A DNA stretch of 6,267 bases from an uncultured Lachnospiraceae bacterium (GCA_937916415.1 CALGGH010000035.1:1-6267), one strand, 5' to 3'. Numbered from the stretch's first letter, positions 1 through 5,996 are shown. Numbers and translations: made by a program. Notes: generated from the letters alone by a model not told the origin.

Positions 1-61
1 AACGCAGTCACATGGAAATTCAGACAAGCAGATTAGGAAGTTATTTGTTTACAGTTCCTAA

Positions 62-715
62 GCCGTATATAAGTATAGATATGACATAGCTCATTATGCC
101 CCGGCAGCAGAAAAGATCAAGGCTGAGAAATGTTATTTTTCCATAGCCGGGCAACTGTCCAAAGAGAACCACAAATTTCAATATTCCCTCGTGGAAAAAT
201 CCGGAACCAGGCGAAAATATGGCTCCAGCATGGAGTGGCTTTCAGGTGCCTGTCTCATCAAAACCGTTAAGAACGTCAATGAGTATACCATGCCCCTTTC
301 GTTTCATTCGGATGAGGACAGTTTTCGCGTCTACCCTACGGATGTGGGCCTGCTCGCGGCCATGTATGAGTATCCGCTCAAGGAAAAGCTGATTGCGAAC
401 GAACCGGGCAGCCTCAATCCGTATTTAAAGGGCGGGATGCATGAAGCCCTTGTGGCGGACATGCTCATTAAGAATGGGCATGATGACCTGTTCTTTAAGA
501 AAAATGAATCAGCGACTTTTGAGATTGAGTTTCTGATCGAGAATGCTGATGGGATCATTCCGATAGAAGTCAAGGCCGGAAACAGCAGATCGCGCTCGCT
601 CGACAATCTGCTGAAGAGGGACGACGTGCCATACGGCTACAAGCTGGTGGATGGAAACGTCGGACGATCCGGCAAAAAGATAACGCTGCCATTGTATATG
701 GCCATGTTCCCGTAA
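62..715 (+). pseudogene. DUF4143-family ATP-binding protein, C-terminal remnant
   Basis: An open frame from just after a stop codon at 59-61 to TAA at 713-715 encodes about 217 residues resembling the C-terminal half of DUF4143 ATPases (AAA+ ATPase followed by a nuclease-like C-terminal domain). Recognisable blocks are YRYDIAHYA near base 80, QLSKENHKFQYS before base 190, the FRVYPTDVGLLAAMY segment, the FEIEFLI..IPIEVKAG segment that looks like a PD-(D/E)XK-type core, and the end ITLPLYMAMFP. Family members are usually about 400 residues or more and begin with a Walker A/B ATPase domain. That part is absent: the matching frame is stopped at 59-61, and the bases before it resemble the family in no frame. 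The first possible start is GTG at 191, in the middle of the conserved domain and without a clear ribosome binding site. I infer a 5'-truncated, non-functional gene. The family is common and its role poorly defined. A frameshifted N-terminal half left of the window cannot be excluded. Confidence 0.75.
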
Positions 716-818
716 TGTGGGAACGGTAGACATATCGTCCATGCTGATGATACGGGCGGAATCACAGCTGACGGAATGCTGTGGTTACGACGGCAAGACC
801 ATCATCGGCATCCGTTAC

Positions 819-842
819 ACCTAGTGCAGGAACCGTCCCCGG
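819..842. repeat. Possible REP-like interspersed motif (single copy here)
   Basis: The segment GTGCAGGAACCGTCCCCGGG resembles, from memory, the 'GGGGACGGTTCCT' motif that recurs between genes in many Firmicutes genomes and is often seen near REP-associated transposases. Only one copy is present in this window and no transposase is nearby, so the repeat nature cannot be shown from the sequence alone. Confidence 0.3.
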
Positions 843-953
843 GGTGAAGTGGGAAATATACCTGATATATGATATACTTGAGCCTGGACGGCGAAGTGCG
901 GGCTCATGTTTTATGCGGGCGGCACTTGTGATTTCCGTGAAATCCATGTAGAA

Positions 954-984
954 TTGTCTTTGTATGTCAATATCAACATATAAT
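954..984 (+). promoter_or_regulatory. Putative promoter for the acetyltransferase gene
   Basis: A perfect -10 hexamer TATAAT lies at 979-984, about 27 bases before the ATG at 1011. A partial -35 match TTGTCT lies at 954-959 with a 19-base spacer, longer than the optimal 17. The surrounding bases are AT-rich compared with the genes. This is the best sigma-A-like pair upstream of the + strand genes, and it may also feed the wall-hydrolase cassette, because I see no comparably good pair in the 66-base gap at 1494-1559. Confidence 0.45.
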
Positions 985-1010
985 CTGATGCTTGTAAGGA
1001 AGGTGACTTA

Positions 1011-1493
1011 ATGAGGGTTCGCAAATATCAGTCAAGGGACACGGCCGCGATGATGGCCATTTGGAATGAGGTCGTGGAGGAGGGGAACGCCTTTCCACAG
1101 GAGGATGTCCTGACGGATTCAAACGGCGATGCGTTTTTTGCATCACAGAGCTACTGCGGCGTGGCGGTGGACTTCGCTGCCAACGTGCATGGACTCTACG
1201 TCCTGCATCCCAACAACGAGGGAAGGTGCGGACACATCTGCAATGCGAGCTTTGCCGTGGCTTCGGACAGCAGGGGACAGCAGGTCGGCGAGGACCTGGT
1301 GAAGGACTGCATCGTGCAGGCCGGCCGCCTGGGATTCAAGATACTGCAGTTCAATGCCGTTGTCACTACCAACATGGCGGCCAACAAGCTATATGAGAAG
1401 CTGGGGTTCACCAGGCTGGGAACCATTCCCGAGGGCTTTAGGTCCAAGGACGGCAGCTACCAGGACATAAACCTTTATTACGTCAGGCTGTAG
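1011..1493 (+). CDS. GNAT-family N-acetyltransferase
   Basis: A 160-residue protein, the usual size of a single GNAT domain. It would transfer an acetyl group from acetyl-CoA to an amine; the acceptor cannot be told. N-terminal beta-alpha elements carry the typical VRKYQSRDTAAMMAIWNEV opening (residues 3-22). Motif A lies at about 82-105, with the pyrophosphate-binding loop RGQQVG (88-93; the common form is R/Q-x-x-G-x-G/A) followed by helix EDLVKDCIVQAGRLGF. Motif B is N121-x-x-A-A-N-K-L-Y-E-K-L-G-F133, then TIPEGF (138-143), as in acetyltransferases related to phosphinothricin or ribosomal-protein acetylation. The ATG at 1011 is chosen because a strong Shine-Dalgarno sequence AAGGAAGGTGA (996-1006) precedes it and the sequence starts right at the first beta strand. 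It sits 66 bases before the wall hydrolase on the same strand. A shared transcript is possible, but nothing links the functions. The family is certain and the substrate unknown. Confidence 0.93.
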   Translation: MRVRKYQSRDTAAMMAIWNEVVEEGNAFPQEDVLTDSNGDAFFASQSYCGVAVDFAANVHGLYVLHPNNEGRCGHICNASFAVASDSRGQQVGEDLVKDCIVQAGRLGFKILQFNAVVTTNMAANKLYEKLGFTRLGTIPEGFRSKDGSYQDINLYYVRL

Positions 1494-1559
1494 GTCCTGA
1501 CAATGGAAGCGGTCGCGGAGGCATGCCTTGAGCACGATCCGTGACGTTCATGGTTTAGT

Positions 1560-3044
1560 ATGAAATTAAGCAGGAAGATGGGCATTTTGACCATGTCGGT
1601 CATCATGCTTCTGACAAACGTCTTCATGACGTTTCCGCCGATGAGGGCACGCGCCGACCTGGAAGACACCATAGCGGCAATGCAGCAGCAGGAAGCGGAA
1701 ACCCAGGAGACCATATCCAACCTGGAAAAGGCCACCAAGGAGACCAGGGCGGCGATAAGCTCGCTCGAAGGTCAGAAGGCCGAAACGGAGCAGAACGTAA
1801 GCGCCCTTCAAAACAAGAGTGCTTCTTTGCAGTCCACTATAAGCGGATATACCGACCAGCTGGAGGTCCTGAGCGGAGAGATCAACGAGGCCGAGGCCGC
1901 GCTGGCGGTGGTTTCATCCCAGATCGTGCAGCTCAACAACGAGCTGACTGAGGCTAAGGCTGAGGAAGCCAGGCAGTATGAGCTGCTTAAGAACCAGCTC
2001 AAGGCCACCTACGAAAGGGGTGGCTCCGAAAGCATGATCATCATGCTGCTGACTTGCGGCACGATGCAGGAGTTCCTGACCAAGACCGAATACATCACCG
2101 CCATCGTGACCTATGACCAGCGAAAGATTGCCGAATACCAGGCACTTGAAGCCGAGATCGAGGCCAGGACCGCCACGGTCGAGGAGAAACAGGCCGAGCT
2201 GGATGCCTATCAGGATACGCTGGACGCCAAGCATGAAGAGATAGCAGGCTTGACCGACGCGGTCAAAGGCCAGCTCGACTCTACCAATTCCAACATTTCA
2301 TCGGAAAAAGGCAAGCTGGCCAACTTTAACCAGCAGCTGGCCGATCTGGACAAAAAAATGAAGTCACTGGAGGCCCAGACGGCTGCGGCACAGGCTGCGC
2401 TGGCACAGCAGATCGCAGAACGTCTCGCGCTGCAGCGAGAGGATACTTCGGGTTCCTATGCCGCCAGCGCCACCGAACTGGAGTGGCTGGCCGCCACGAT
2501 CCAGGCAGAAGCCGGAGGTGAATCCTATACCGGCAAGCTGGCGGTGGGCAGCGTGATCATGAACAGGGTCAAGAGCTCGGTTTTTCCCAATACCATAGTC
2601 GGAGTCATAACGCAGAACCTGCAGTTCGCGTCATACAGGTCGGGCAAGGTGGAACTCATCATTGCCAACGGCCCCAATTCCACCTGCGTCCAGGCCGCTC
2701 AGGAAGTGTTAAACGGTGCCCGCGTGGGCGATTATCTTTTCTTCATGACCAAGTATTACGCGGATTATTACGGGATCAGCGAATACACGATGATAGGCAA
2801 TCACGCATTCTTCTATCGCTGGATAACCAACAAGCCCGTGGTCACTGAGCAGACCGAGGAAACCGCCGGGGATCATGATGAGGGCGGGGATGCGGACTCA
2901 GGTGAAGAGTACGAGGAATCCGCGGACGATGGCTCCGAAGAGGAATACCACGAAGAGGAGTACGTCGAAGAAGAGAACTCCGAAGAGGAAACCTACGAAG
3001 AGGAGACCTACGGGGAGTTTTCAGAGGACGGGGAGTCCGAATGA
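1560..3044 (+). CDS. Secreted PcsB/CwlO-type coiled-coil protein with SleB-like cell wall hydrolase domain and acidic tail
   Basis: A 494-residue exported protein. Residues 1-32 form a signal peptide: basic KLSRK, hydrophobic core at 8-25, and an ARA-D cleavage site after A32. Residues 33 to about 295 are long Ala/Glu/Gln-rich coiled coil. The block at 142-195 (LKNQLKATYERGG...LLTCGTMQEFLTKTEYI) matches the hinge region of the PcsB/CwlO/EnvC coiled-coil domain, known in other bacteria as the part controlled by FtsEX. Residues 307-421 are a SleB-type domain (Hydrolase_2, PF07486), with AEAGGE at 316-321 (E317 is the likely catalytic Glu), VIMNRVKSSVFPNTIVGVI, and FFYRW at its end. SleB relatives are lytic transglycosylases cutting peptidoglycan glycan strands. 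Residues 429-494 are an acidic tail (34 Asp/Glu of 66) built partly from 15-base tandem repeats. No clear ribosome binding site precedes the ATG at 1560, but an in-frame stop at 1542-1544 leaves no earlier start. The kinase gene starts 4 bases after the stop. An FtsEX partnership is inference only. Confidence 0.9.
   Translation: MKLSRKMGILTMSVIMLLTNVFMTFPPMRARADLEDTIAAMQQQEAETQETISNLEKATKETRAAISSLEGQKAETEQNVSALQNKSASLQSTISGYTDQLEVLSGEINEAEAALAVVSSQIVQLNNELTEAKAEEARQYELLKNQLKATYERGGSESMIIMLLTCGTMQEFLTKTEYITAIVTYDQRKIAEYQALEAEIEARTATVEEKQAELDAYQDTLDAKHEEIAGLTDAVKGQLDSTNSNISSEKGKLANFNQQLADLDKKMKSLEAQTAAAQAALAQQIAERLALQREDTSGSYAASATELEWLAATIQAEAGGESYTGKLAVGSVIMNRVKSSVFPNTIVGVITQNLQFASYRSGKVELIIANGPNSTCVQAAQEVLNGARVGDYLFFMTKYYADYYGISEYTMIGNHAFFYRWITNKPVVTEQTEETAGDHDEGGDADSGEEYEESADDGSEEEYHEEEYVEEENSEEETYEEETYGEFSEDGESE
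2937..3011 (+). repeat. Five tandem 15-bp units in the acidic tail
   Basis: Five contiguous imperfect copies of GAAGAGGAAACCTAC-like units (2937, 2952, 2967, 2982 and 2997, each 15 bases) encode EEEYH, EEEYV, EEENS, EEETY and EEETY. The first half GAAGAGGAR is almost invariant, and most changes fall in the last six bases. Because the unit is a multiple of three, one alternative frame also stays open and reads as Lys/Arg/Thr/Pro-rich sequence. The copy number may vary between strains by slippage. Confidence 0.9.
3030..3035 (+). promoter_or_regulatory. Ribosome binding site deciding the kinase start
   Basis: GGGGAG inside the last codons of the wall hydrolase lies 13 bases before the ATG at 3049. 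The spacing is long, but it is the only purine-rich site near a start in this frame. It supports beginning the kinase at 3049 and not at the earlier in-frame ATG at 2875, and suggests translational coupling to the upstream gene. Confidence 0.5.
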
Positions 3045-3048
3045 TCAG

Positions 3049-4812
3049 ATGAATGACAGATTCCGTACGATAGGCAACATTACGGCCATAGGCGTGGTTA
3101 TCTGCATCTTCACCATAATAGCCGCAGTCATAAATTATTCTACCCCCTCATCTCTGAGGGAAGTACGTCAGCTCGTGCACGTTACCTCTGACTATCCCGG
3201 ACTGGCGAGGGACCCGGATGCGGGCGCACCGTCTCGTGTCCACGAGTATTCCTTTGACCTGCCTGCCCTGACCATGGGCAGCGAATCACTGGCCGTATGG
3301 CTGGTGCATAGTGACGTGGAGATCACCATAGCAGATCAGGTCATCTTTGATTCCAAGTCGTGTAATCCCGGATGGCTCACCAAAAGCCCGGGCTGTTATT
3401 GGGCCACTGTTCCGGTATATCAGGAGGACTCCGGCAAGAGGATCACGATACGCACCTCGGAGGTCTATTACGGCCTTTCGGACCGCCTGCCTGACATTTT
3501 CATCGGATCCATGGACGAGGTCATGGCATATTGCCTCAGGAAGGAATGGACCGTGATCGTCGCGGCAATACTCTGCATGGTGCTGGGAGCCGTTTTTAAC
3601 ATGCTGACCAGACTGATGCGAGCCGACAGGTTCGAGCGGATAGGTGCCAGGTACATGGGCCTGTTCATAAGCATGGTCGGAATGTTCAGGCTTTTGGACA
3701 TGCCGTTCGTGACGCTGATGTTTAACGGACGCAGCCAGCTGATCACTTATGTCTCACTGCTGCTGTTCATGTGGATTCCTTTCGTTTTTTGCATGAGCGC
3801 AACGTTTCAGAGATGGGGCGTCAAGCTATACAGGTACTGGAGTCTGTATTTTGCCGCCATCAACGTCGCGTTCCTGATCATGCAGATCCTGCGCATCAGG
3901 GACCTGAGGCAGAACGTGGCATTCATATACCTGAGCCTGATCGTTTATTTCATTACGATACTGGTTCAGATCATCGTCAACAAGGTCAGGCGCACGCACG
4001 TCGACAGATACCATTGGATCCCGGCCATTTACCTGCTGATCGGAGCAGGACTGGTCGCGGACCTCGTCCTGTATTCCGTGCTGGGACATACCAGGCAGTC
4101 CAACATCTCGCTCTACATCACGCTGGTATACGGATTCCTGTCGGGAGCGTCCATGATCGCGGGAGTCCTGAACCAGCAGGAGGAGTACAGGCTCAAGGAA
4201 CTTGAACTGTCAGACCAGCGCGGCACCATGATGCTGAGTCAGATCAGGCCGCACTTCATATACAATACCATGAACACGATATACAGCCTCTGCGACGTCA
4301 ACGTGGAGACTGCCAAGGAGGCCATTCATGATTTCTCGGGATACCTGCGGCTGAACTTCGAGTCCATGGACCACAAGACTCCCATCGACTTTGTCCAGGA
4401 GCTGCAGCATGCCAGGTTCTATCTTTCCATCGAAAAGCTCAGGTTCGGCGATGACCTCGACGTGATCTATGACATAGGGTGCGATGATTTCATGATTCCT
4501 CCCCTGACGCTTCAGCCAATGGCGGAAAATGCGGTCCGTCATGGCATAAGGGGCAAAACCGGCAAGGGCACGGTAACCATCAGGACCAGGGAGGAGGATG
4601 ACCATTACGAGGTGATCGTTGAAGATGACGGCGTGGGCTTTGACGTAAGGATACTGGACTCAGATGACATGGAAGGCCCTGGCGGTCACGTAGCGATCCG
4701 CAACGTGTCGGCCCGCGTGGAGCAGATGTGCGGAGGCAAGCTGCTGGTTGAGAGCAAGGCCGGCAGCGGCACGAAAGTGACGATTATTATTCCAAAAACA
4801 GACCGGAGATGA
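3049..4812 (+). CDS. Sensor histidine kinase, 7TMR-DISM-like sensor with LytS-type His_kinase/HATPase
   Basis: A 587-residue membrane kinase from ATG 3049. One N-terminal membrane anchor (about 9-29) is followed by an extracytoplasmic beta-rich domain (about 40-160). This ends in the pattern CYWATVPVY...GKRITIRTS...DIFIGS (116-154), like the DISMED/jelly-roll sensors of 7TMR-DISM proteins, and holds two close cysteines, C105 and C116. Seven membrane segments follow at about 167-188, 203-225, 231-253, 263-283, 290-311, 323-345 and 352-374. The cytoplasmic part has the His_kinase domain (PF06580) with RPHFIYN (phospho-acceptor H402) and a HATPase_c domain with N box QPMAENAVRHG (N494) and G1 box DDGVG (526-530). 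The G2 region GGHVAIRNV (545-553) has Ala where many relatives have Gly. On a signal it would autophosphorylate at H402 and pass the phosphate to the regulator encoded 6 bases downstream. It starts 4 bases after the wall hydrolase, so wall state or a glycan is a plausible but unproven stimulus. Confidence 0.92.
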   Translation: MNDRFRTIGNITAIGVVICIFTIIAAVINYSTPSSLREVRQLVHVTSDYPGLARDPDAGAPSRVHEYSFDLPALTMGSESLAVWLVHSDVEITIADQVIFDSKSCNPGWLTKSPGCYWATVPVYQEDSGKRITIRTSEVYYGLSDRLPDIFIGSMDEVMAYCLRKEWTVIVAAILCMVLGAVFNMLTRLMRADRFERIGARYMGLFISMVGMFRLLDMPFVTLMFNGRSQLITYVSLLLFMWIPFVFCMSATFQRWGVKLYRYWSLYFAAINVAFLIMQILRIRDLRQNVAFIYLSLIVYFITILVQIIVNKVRRTHVDRYHWIPAIYLLIGAGLVADLVLYSVLGHTRQSNISLYITLVYGFLSGASMIAGVLNQQEEYRLKELELSDQRGTMMLSQIRPHFIYNTMNTIYSLCDVNVETAKEAIHDFSGYLRLNFESMDHKTPIDFVQELQHARFYLSIEKLRFGDDLDVIYDIGCDDFMIPPLTLQPMAENAVRHGIRGKTGKGTVTIRTREEDDHYEVIVEDDGVGFDVRILDSDDMEGPGGHVAIRNVSARVEQMCGGKLLVESKAGSGTKVTIIIPKTDRR

Positions 4813-4818
4813 TGACTT

Positions 4819-5613
4819 ATGAAGATAATGATCGTGGATGATGAGAAACTGGCTGCAATATCCCTGGGCAATACCGTCAAGGAAGCCCTGAGGAACGCCT
4901 GTGAGGTCAGGACGTACAACGGTGCGGAGGCAGCCCTGAATGATGAGGATTATGAGCCCGACGTGGCCATGCTGGACATCGAGATGCCCGGGATGACCGG
5001 GCTGGAGCTGGCGGACAGGCTCAAGGCCGCTGATCCGGGCATCATAATAATATTCGTGACGGCGTATTCGGAGTATGCCATGAAAGCATGGAAGCAGGGC
5101 GTGGACGGATATCTGCTGAAGCCCGCGAGCACCGGAGACGTGCAGGCACTGCTGAATGACATCTTTGCGAAGCGCGGCATGCCCCCGGCTCATGACAAAA
5201 AGCTGACGGTCAGGTGCTTCGGCAAGTTCGAGGTGTTCCATGACGGCAAGATCGTCAATTTCAAGAGGAACAGGGCCAAGGAGATGCTGGCATACCTGAT
5301 ATGCGCACGCGGGGCCGGCGTGACGTCCGGCGAGCTCTGCGGAATGCTGTGGGATGATGCCACGGAGCTTCAGCGCAAAAAAACATACGTGAGGCAGTAT
5401 GCGCAGAGCATGAGGGAAGCCTTCGCGGGACTCGGACTGGAAGACGTGCTGATCCACGCCCGTGACGCCTATGCCGTCAATACCAATCTCATTGATTGCG
5501 ATTATTACCGGTATTTAAACGGGGAAAAGCAGCAGTTTGAATACATGGGTGAGTTCATGAGCCAGTATGAATGGTCGGAATTGGTCAATCCCTTTGCGGA
5601 CGGATTTGAGTGA
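4819..5613 (+). CDS. Response regulator with receiver and SARP-like winged-helix DNA-binding domain
   Basis: A 264-residue cytoplasmic transcription regulator. Residues 1-118 are a receiver domain with acidic pocket D7/D8, phospho-acceptor D53 in MLDIEMPGM, switch residue T81 (FVTAYSEYA) and K101 (YLLKPAS): a complete active site. Residues 129-222 are a winged helix of the Trans_reg_C/SARP kind: VRCFGKFEVFHDG, RAKEMLAYLI (152-161), the recognition-helix region around RKKTYVRQYAQSMR (186-199), and the wing ARDAYAVN. About 40 residues follow, too few for a full BTAD domain. GGAG at 4805-4808 lies 10 bases before the ATG. The 6-base gap to the kinase makes them a cognate pair. Kinases of this class most often pair with LytTR or AraC-type regulators, so a SARP-like output is less usual. 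Targets are unknown; autoregulation of the cassette, including the wall hydrolase, is a natural guess. The terminator at 5748-5779 follows. Confidence 0.92.
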   Translation: MKIMIVDDEKLAAISLGNTVKEALRNACEVRTYNGAEAALNDEDYEPDVAMLDIEMPGMTGLELADRLKAADPGIIIIFVTAYSEYAMKAWKQGVDGYLLKPASTGDVQALLNDIFAKRGMPPAHDKKLTVRCFGKFEVFHDGKIVNFKRNRAKEMLAYLICARGAGVTSGELCGMLWDDATELQRKKTYVRQYAQSMREAFAGLGLEDVLIHARDAYAVNTNLIDCDYYRYLNGEKQQFEYMGEFMSQYEWSELVNPFADGFE

Positions 5614-5661
5614 TACGCTTTTGATACGATGGACGTGATACCATTTGAGAACGTAAGGAGT

Positions 5662-5700
5662 TGCCTGTGGGCAGTCCGACTGCCTCATCCGCAGCAGGCA
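5662..5700 (+). other. Nested inverted repeat in the 3' untranslated region of the cassette
   Basis: The outer arms TGCCTG (5662-5667) and CAGGCA (5695-5700) are exact reverse complements. Inside is a second hairpin GGCAGT-CCG-ACTGCC (5670-5684). The RNA could form a two-level stem, followed by the loosely T-rich TTATTACTTGTTTTT. It could be a weak first terminator, a 3'-end stabiliser or a protein site. Its function is unknown. Confidence 0.5.
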
Positions 5701-5747
5701 TTATTACTTGTTTTTCAGTCACAATACTCCTCACATCTCACATTATT

Positions 5748-5779
5748 GGCGCCGGTCACTCCCGGCGCCGCTTTTTTTT
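5748..5779 (+). terminator. Strong intrinsic terminator of the hydrolase-kinase-regulator unit
   Basis: A perfect 8-bp G+C-only stem, GGCGCCGG (5748-5755) with CCGGCGCC (5762-5769), has a 6-base loop TCACTC. It is followed two bases later by eight T (5772-5779). It lies about 135 bases after the regulator stop codon. There is no matching A-run on the left, so it acts on the + strand only. Confidence 0.93.
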
Positions 5780-5784
5780 GCACA

Positions 5785-5826
5785 GGCCCGTACATGGAGC
5801 ACCCCCGGCAAAGCCGGGCACGGGCC
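5785..5826. other. Nested inverted repeat between the converging terminators
   Basis: Outer arms GGCCCGT (5785-5791) and ACGGGCC (5820-5826) enclose an inner hairpin CCCGGC-AAA-GCCGGG (5804-5818), with a 12-base unpaired stretch on the left side only. All pairs are exact. Strand and role cannot be decided: it lies beyond the + strand terminator and beyond the - strand terminator, so neither transcript should normally include it. Confidence 0.5.
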
Positions 5827-5881
5827 GCGCGGCGAGAAGGGTGCGACTGCATCTTCCCTGTTCGATTATTTTTGAGAAAAT

Positions 5882-5916
5882 AAAAAACCTCGCGAATCAC
5901 TGATCCTGCGAGGTTT
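5882..5916 (-). terminator. Intrinsic terminator of the tRNA array
   Basis: Read on the - strand, AAACCTCGC (5916-5908) pairs perfectly with GCGAGGTTT (5893-5885) as a 9-bp stem around a 14-base loop. The stem runs directly into a T-run given by the A residues at 5882-5887. It begins 8 bases after the 3' end of tRNA-Lys, as expected for the end of this operon. Confidence 0.9.
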
Positions 5917-5923
5917 CTCATCG

Positions 5924-5996
5924 TGAGCCATCGGAGACTCGAACTCCGGACAACTTGATTAAAAGTCAAGTGCTCTACCACCTGAGCTAATGGCCC
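5924..5996 (-). tRNA. tRNA-Lys (anticodon UUU)
   Basis: 73 bases fold as a full cloverleaf on the - strand. The acceptor arms are GGGCCAT and ATGGCTC (one G-U pair), followed by discriminator A at 5924. The anticodon stem is CTTGA/TCAAG with loop CTTTTAA, giving anticodon TTT at 5963-5961. The T loop is TTCGAGT. CCA is not encoded; the bases after the discriminator read CGA. It decodes AAA and AAG. It is the last gene of the array, 3 bases after tRNA-Gln and followed by the terminator. Confidence 0.97.

Larger units (their letters stand above)
716..1010. other. Intergenic stretch without a convincing gene
   Basis: About 295 bases separate the ATPase remnant from the acetyltransferase. Short frames exist on both strands (for example 740-822 on + and 762-947 on -). 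None has a plausible ribosome binding site together with a recognisable product, and I take them as chance frames or debris. The left part looks like decayed sequence continuing from the ATPase remnant. The right part (about 950-1010) holds the promoter-like pair and Shine-Dalgarno sequence of the next gene. A possible REP-like motif sits at 819-842. Confidence 0.6.
5614..5923. other. Gene-free convergent region between the cassette and the tRNA array
   Basis: About 310 bases contain two terminators facing each other (5748-5779 on +, 5882-5916 on -) and two nested inverted-repeat structures (5662-5700 and 5785-5826). There is also an AT-rich hairpin, TTATTTT at 5866-5872 pairing with AAAATAA at 5877-5883. 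Open frames crossing this region run straight through the + strand terminator hairpin and resemble nothing I know, so I do not call a gene. Confidence 0.7.

Noticed and set aside
762..947. 61-codon - strand frame in the left intergenic region
   Set aside because: It has no ribosome binding site upstream of its start and no family resemblance.
1494..1559. Promoter or terminator between the acetyltransferase and the hydrolase
   Set aside because: I found no hairpin with a T-run and no convincing -35/-10 pair; TTGAGC at 1528-1533 has no -10 at a suitable distance.
1914..2234. 106-codon - strand frame under the coiled coil
   Set aside because: Low-complexity Leu/Gly/Val reading of the complementary strand of a coiled-coil gene; a shadow.
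2875..3048. Upstream extension of the kinase frame giving a Lys/Arg/Thr-rich N-terminus from ATG 2875
   Set aside because: The basic stretch is the shifted reading of the 15-bp acidic repeat, the start lies deep inside the hydrolase gene without a ribosome binding site, and the kinase begins sensibly at 3049 with a membrane anchor.
3771..4205. 144-codon + strand frame inside the kinase
   Set aside because: It is fully inside the membrane-domain coding sequence in another frame, and its Pro/Arg/His-rich composition is typical of a shadow frame.
4660..5457. 265-codon open frame on the - strand
   Set aside because: It is antisense to the kinase end and the regulator, has no recognisable domain, and is explained by G+C-rich codons on the coding strand.
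5611..5642. Three TGATAC repeats just after the regulator gene, considered as an operator
   Set aside because: The spacing is irregular (11 and 14 bases), they overlap the stop codon, and they lie downstream of the operon instead of in a promoter.
5629..5883. 84-codon + strand frame starting at ATG 5629
   Set aside because: It has no ribosome binding site, crosses the terminator hairpin and T-run, and has no recognisable product.
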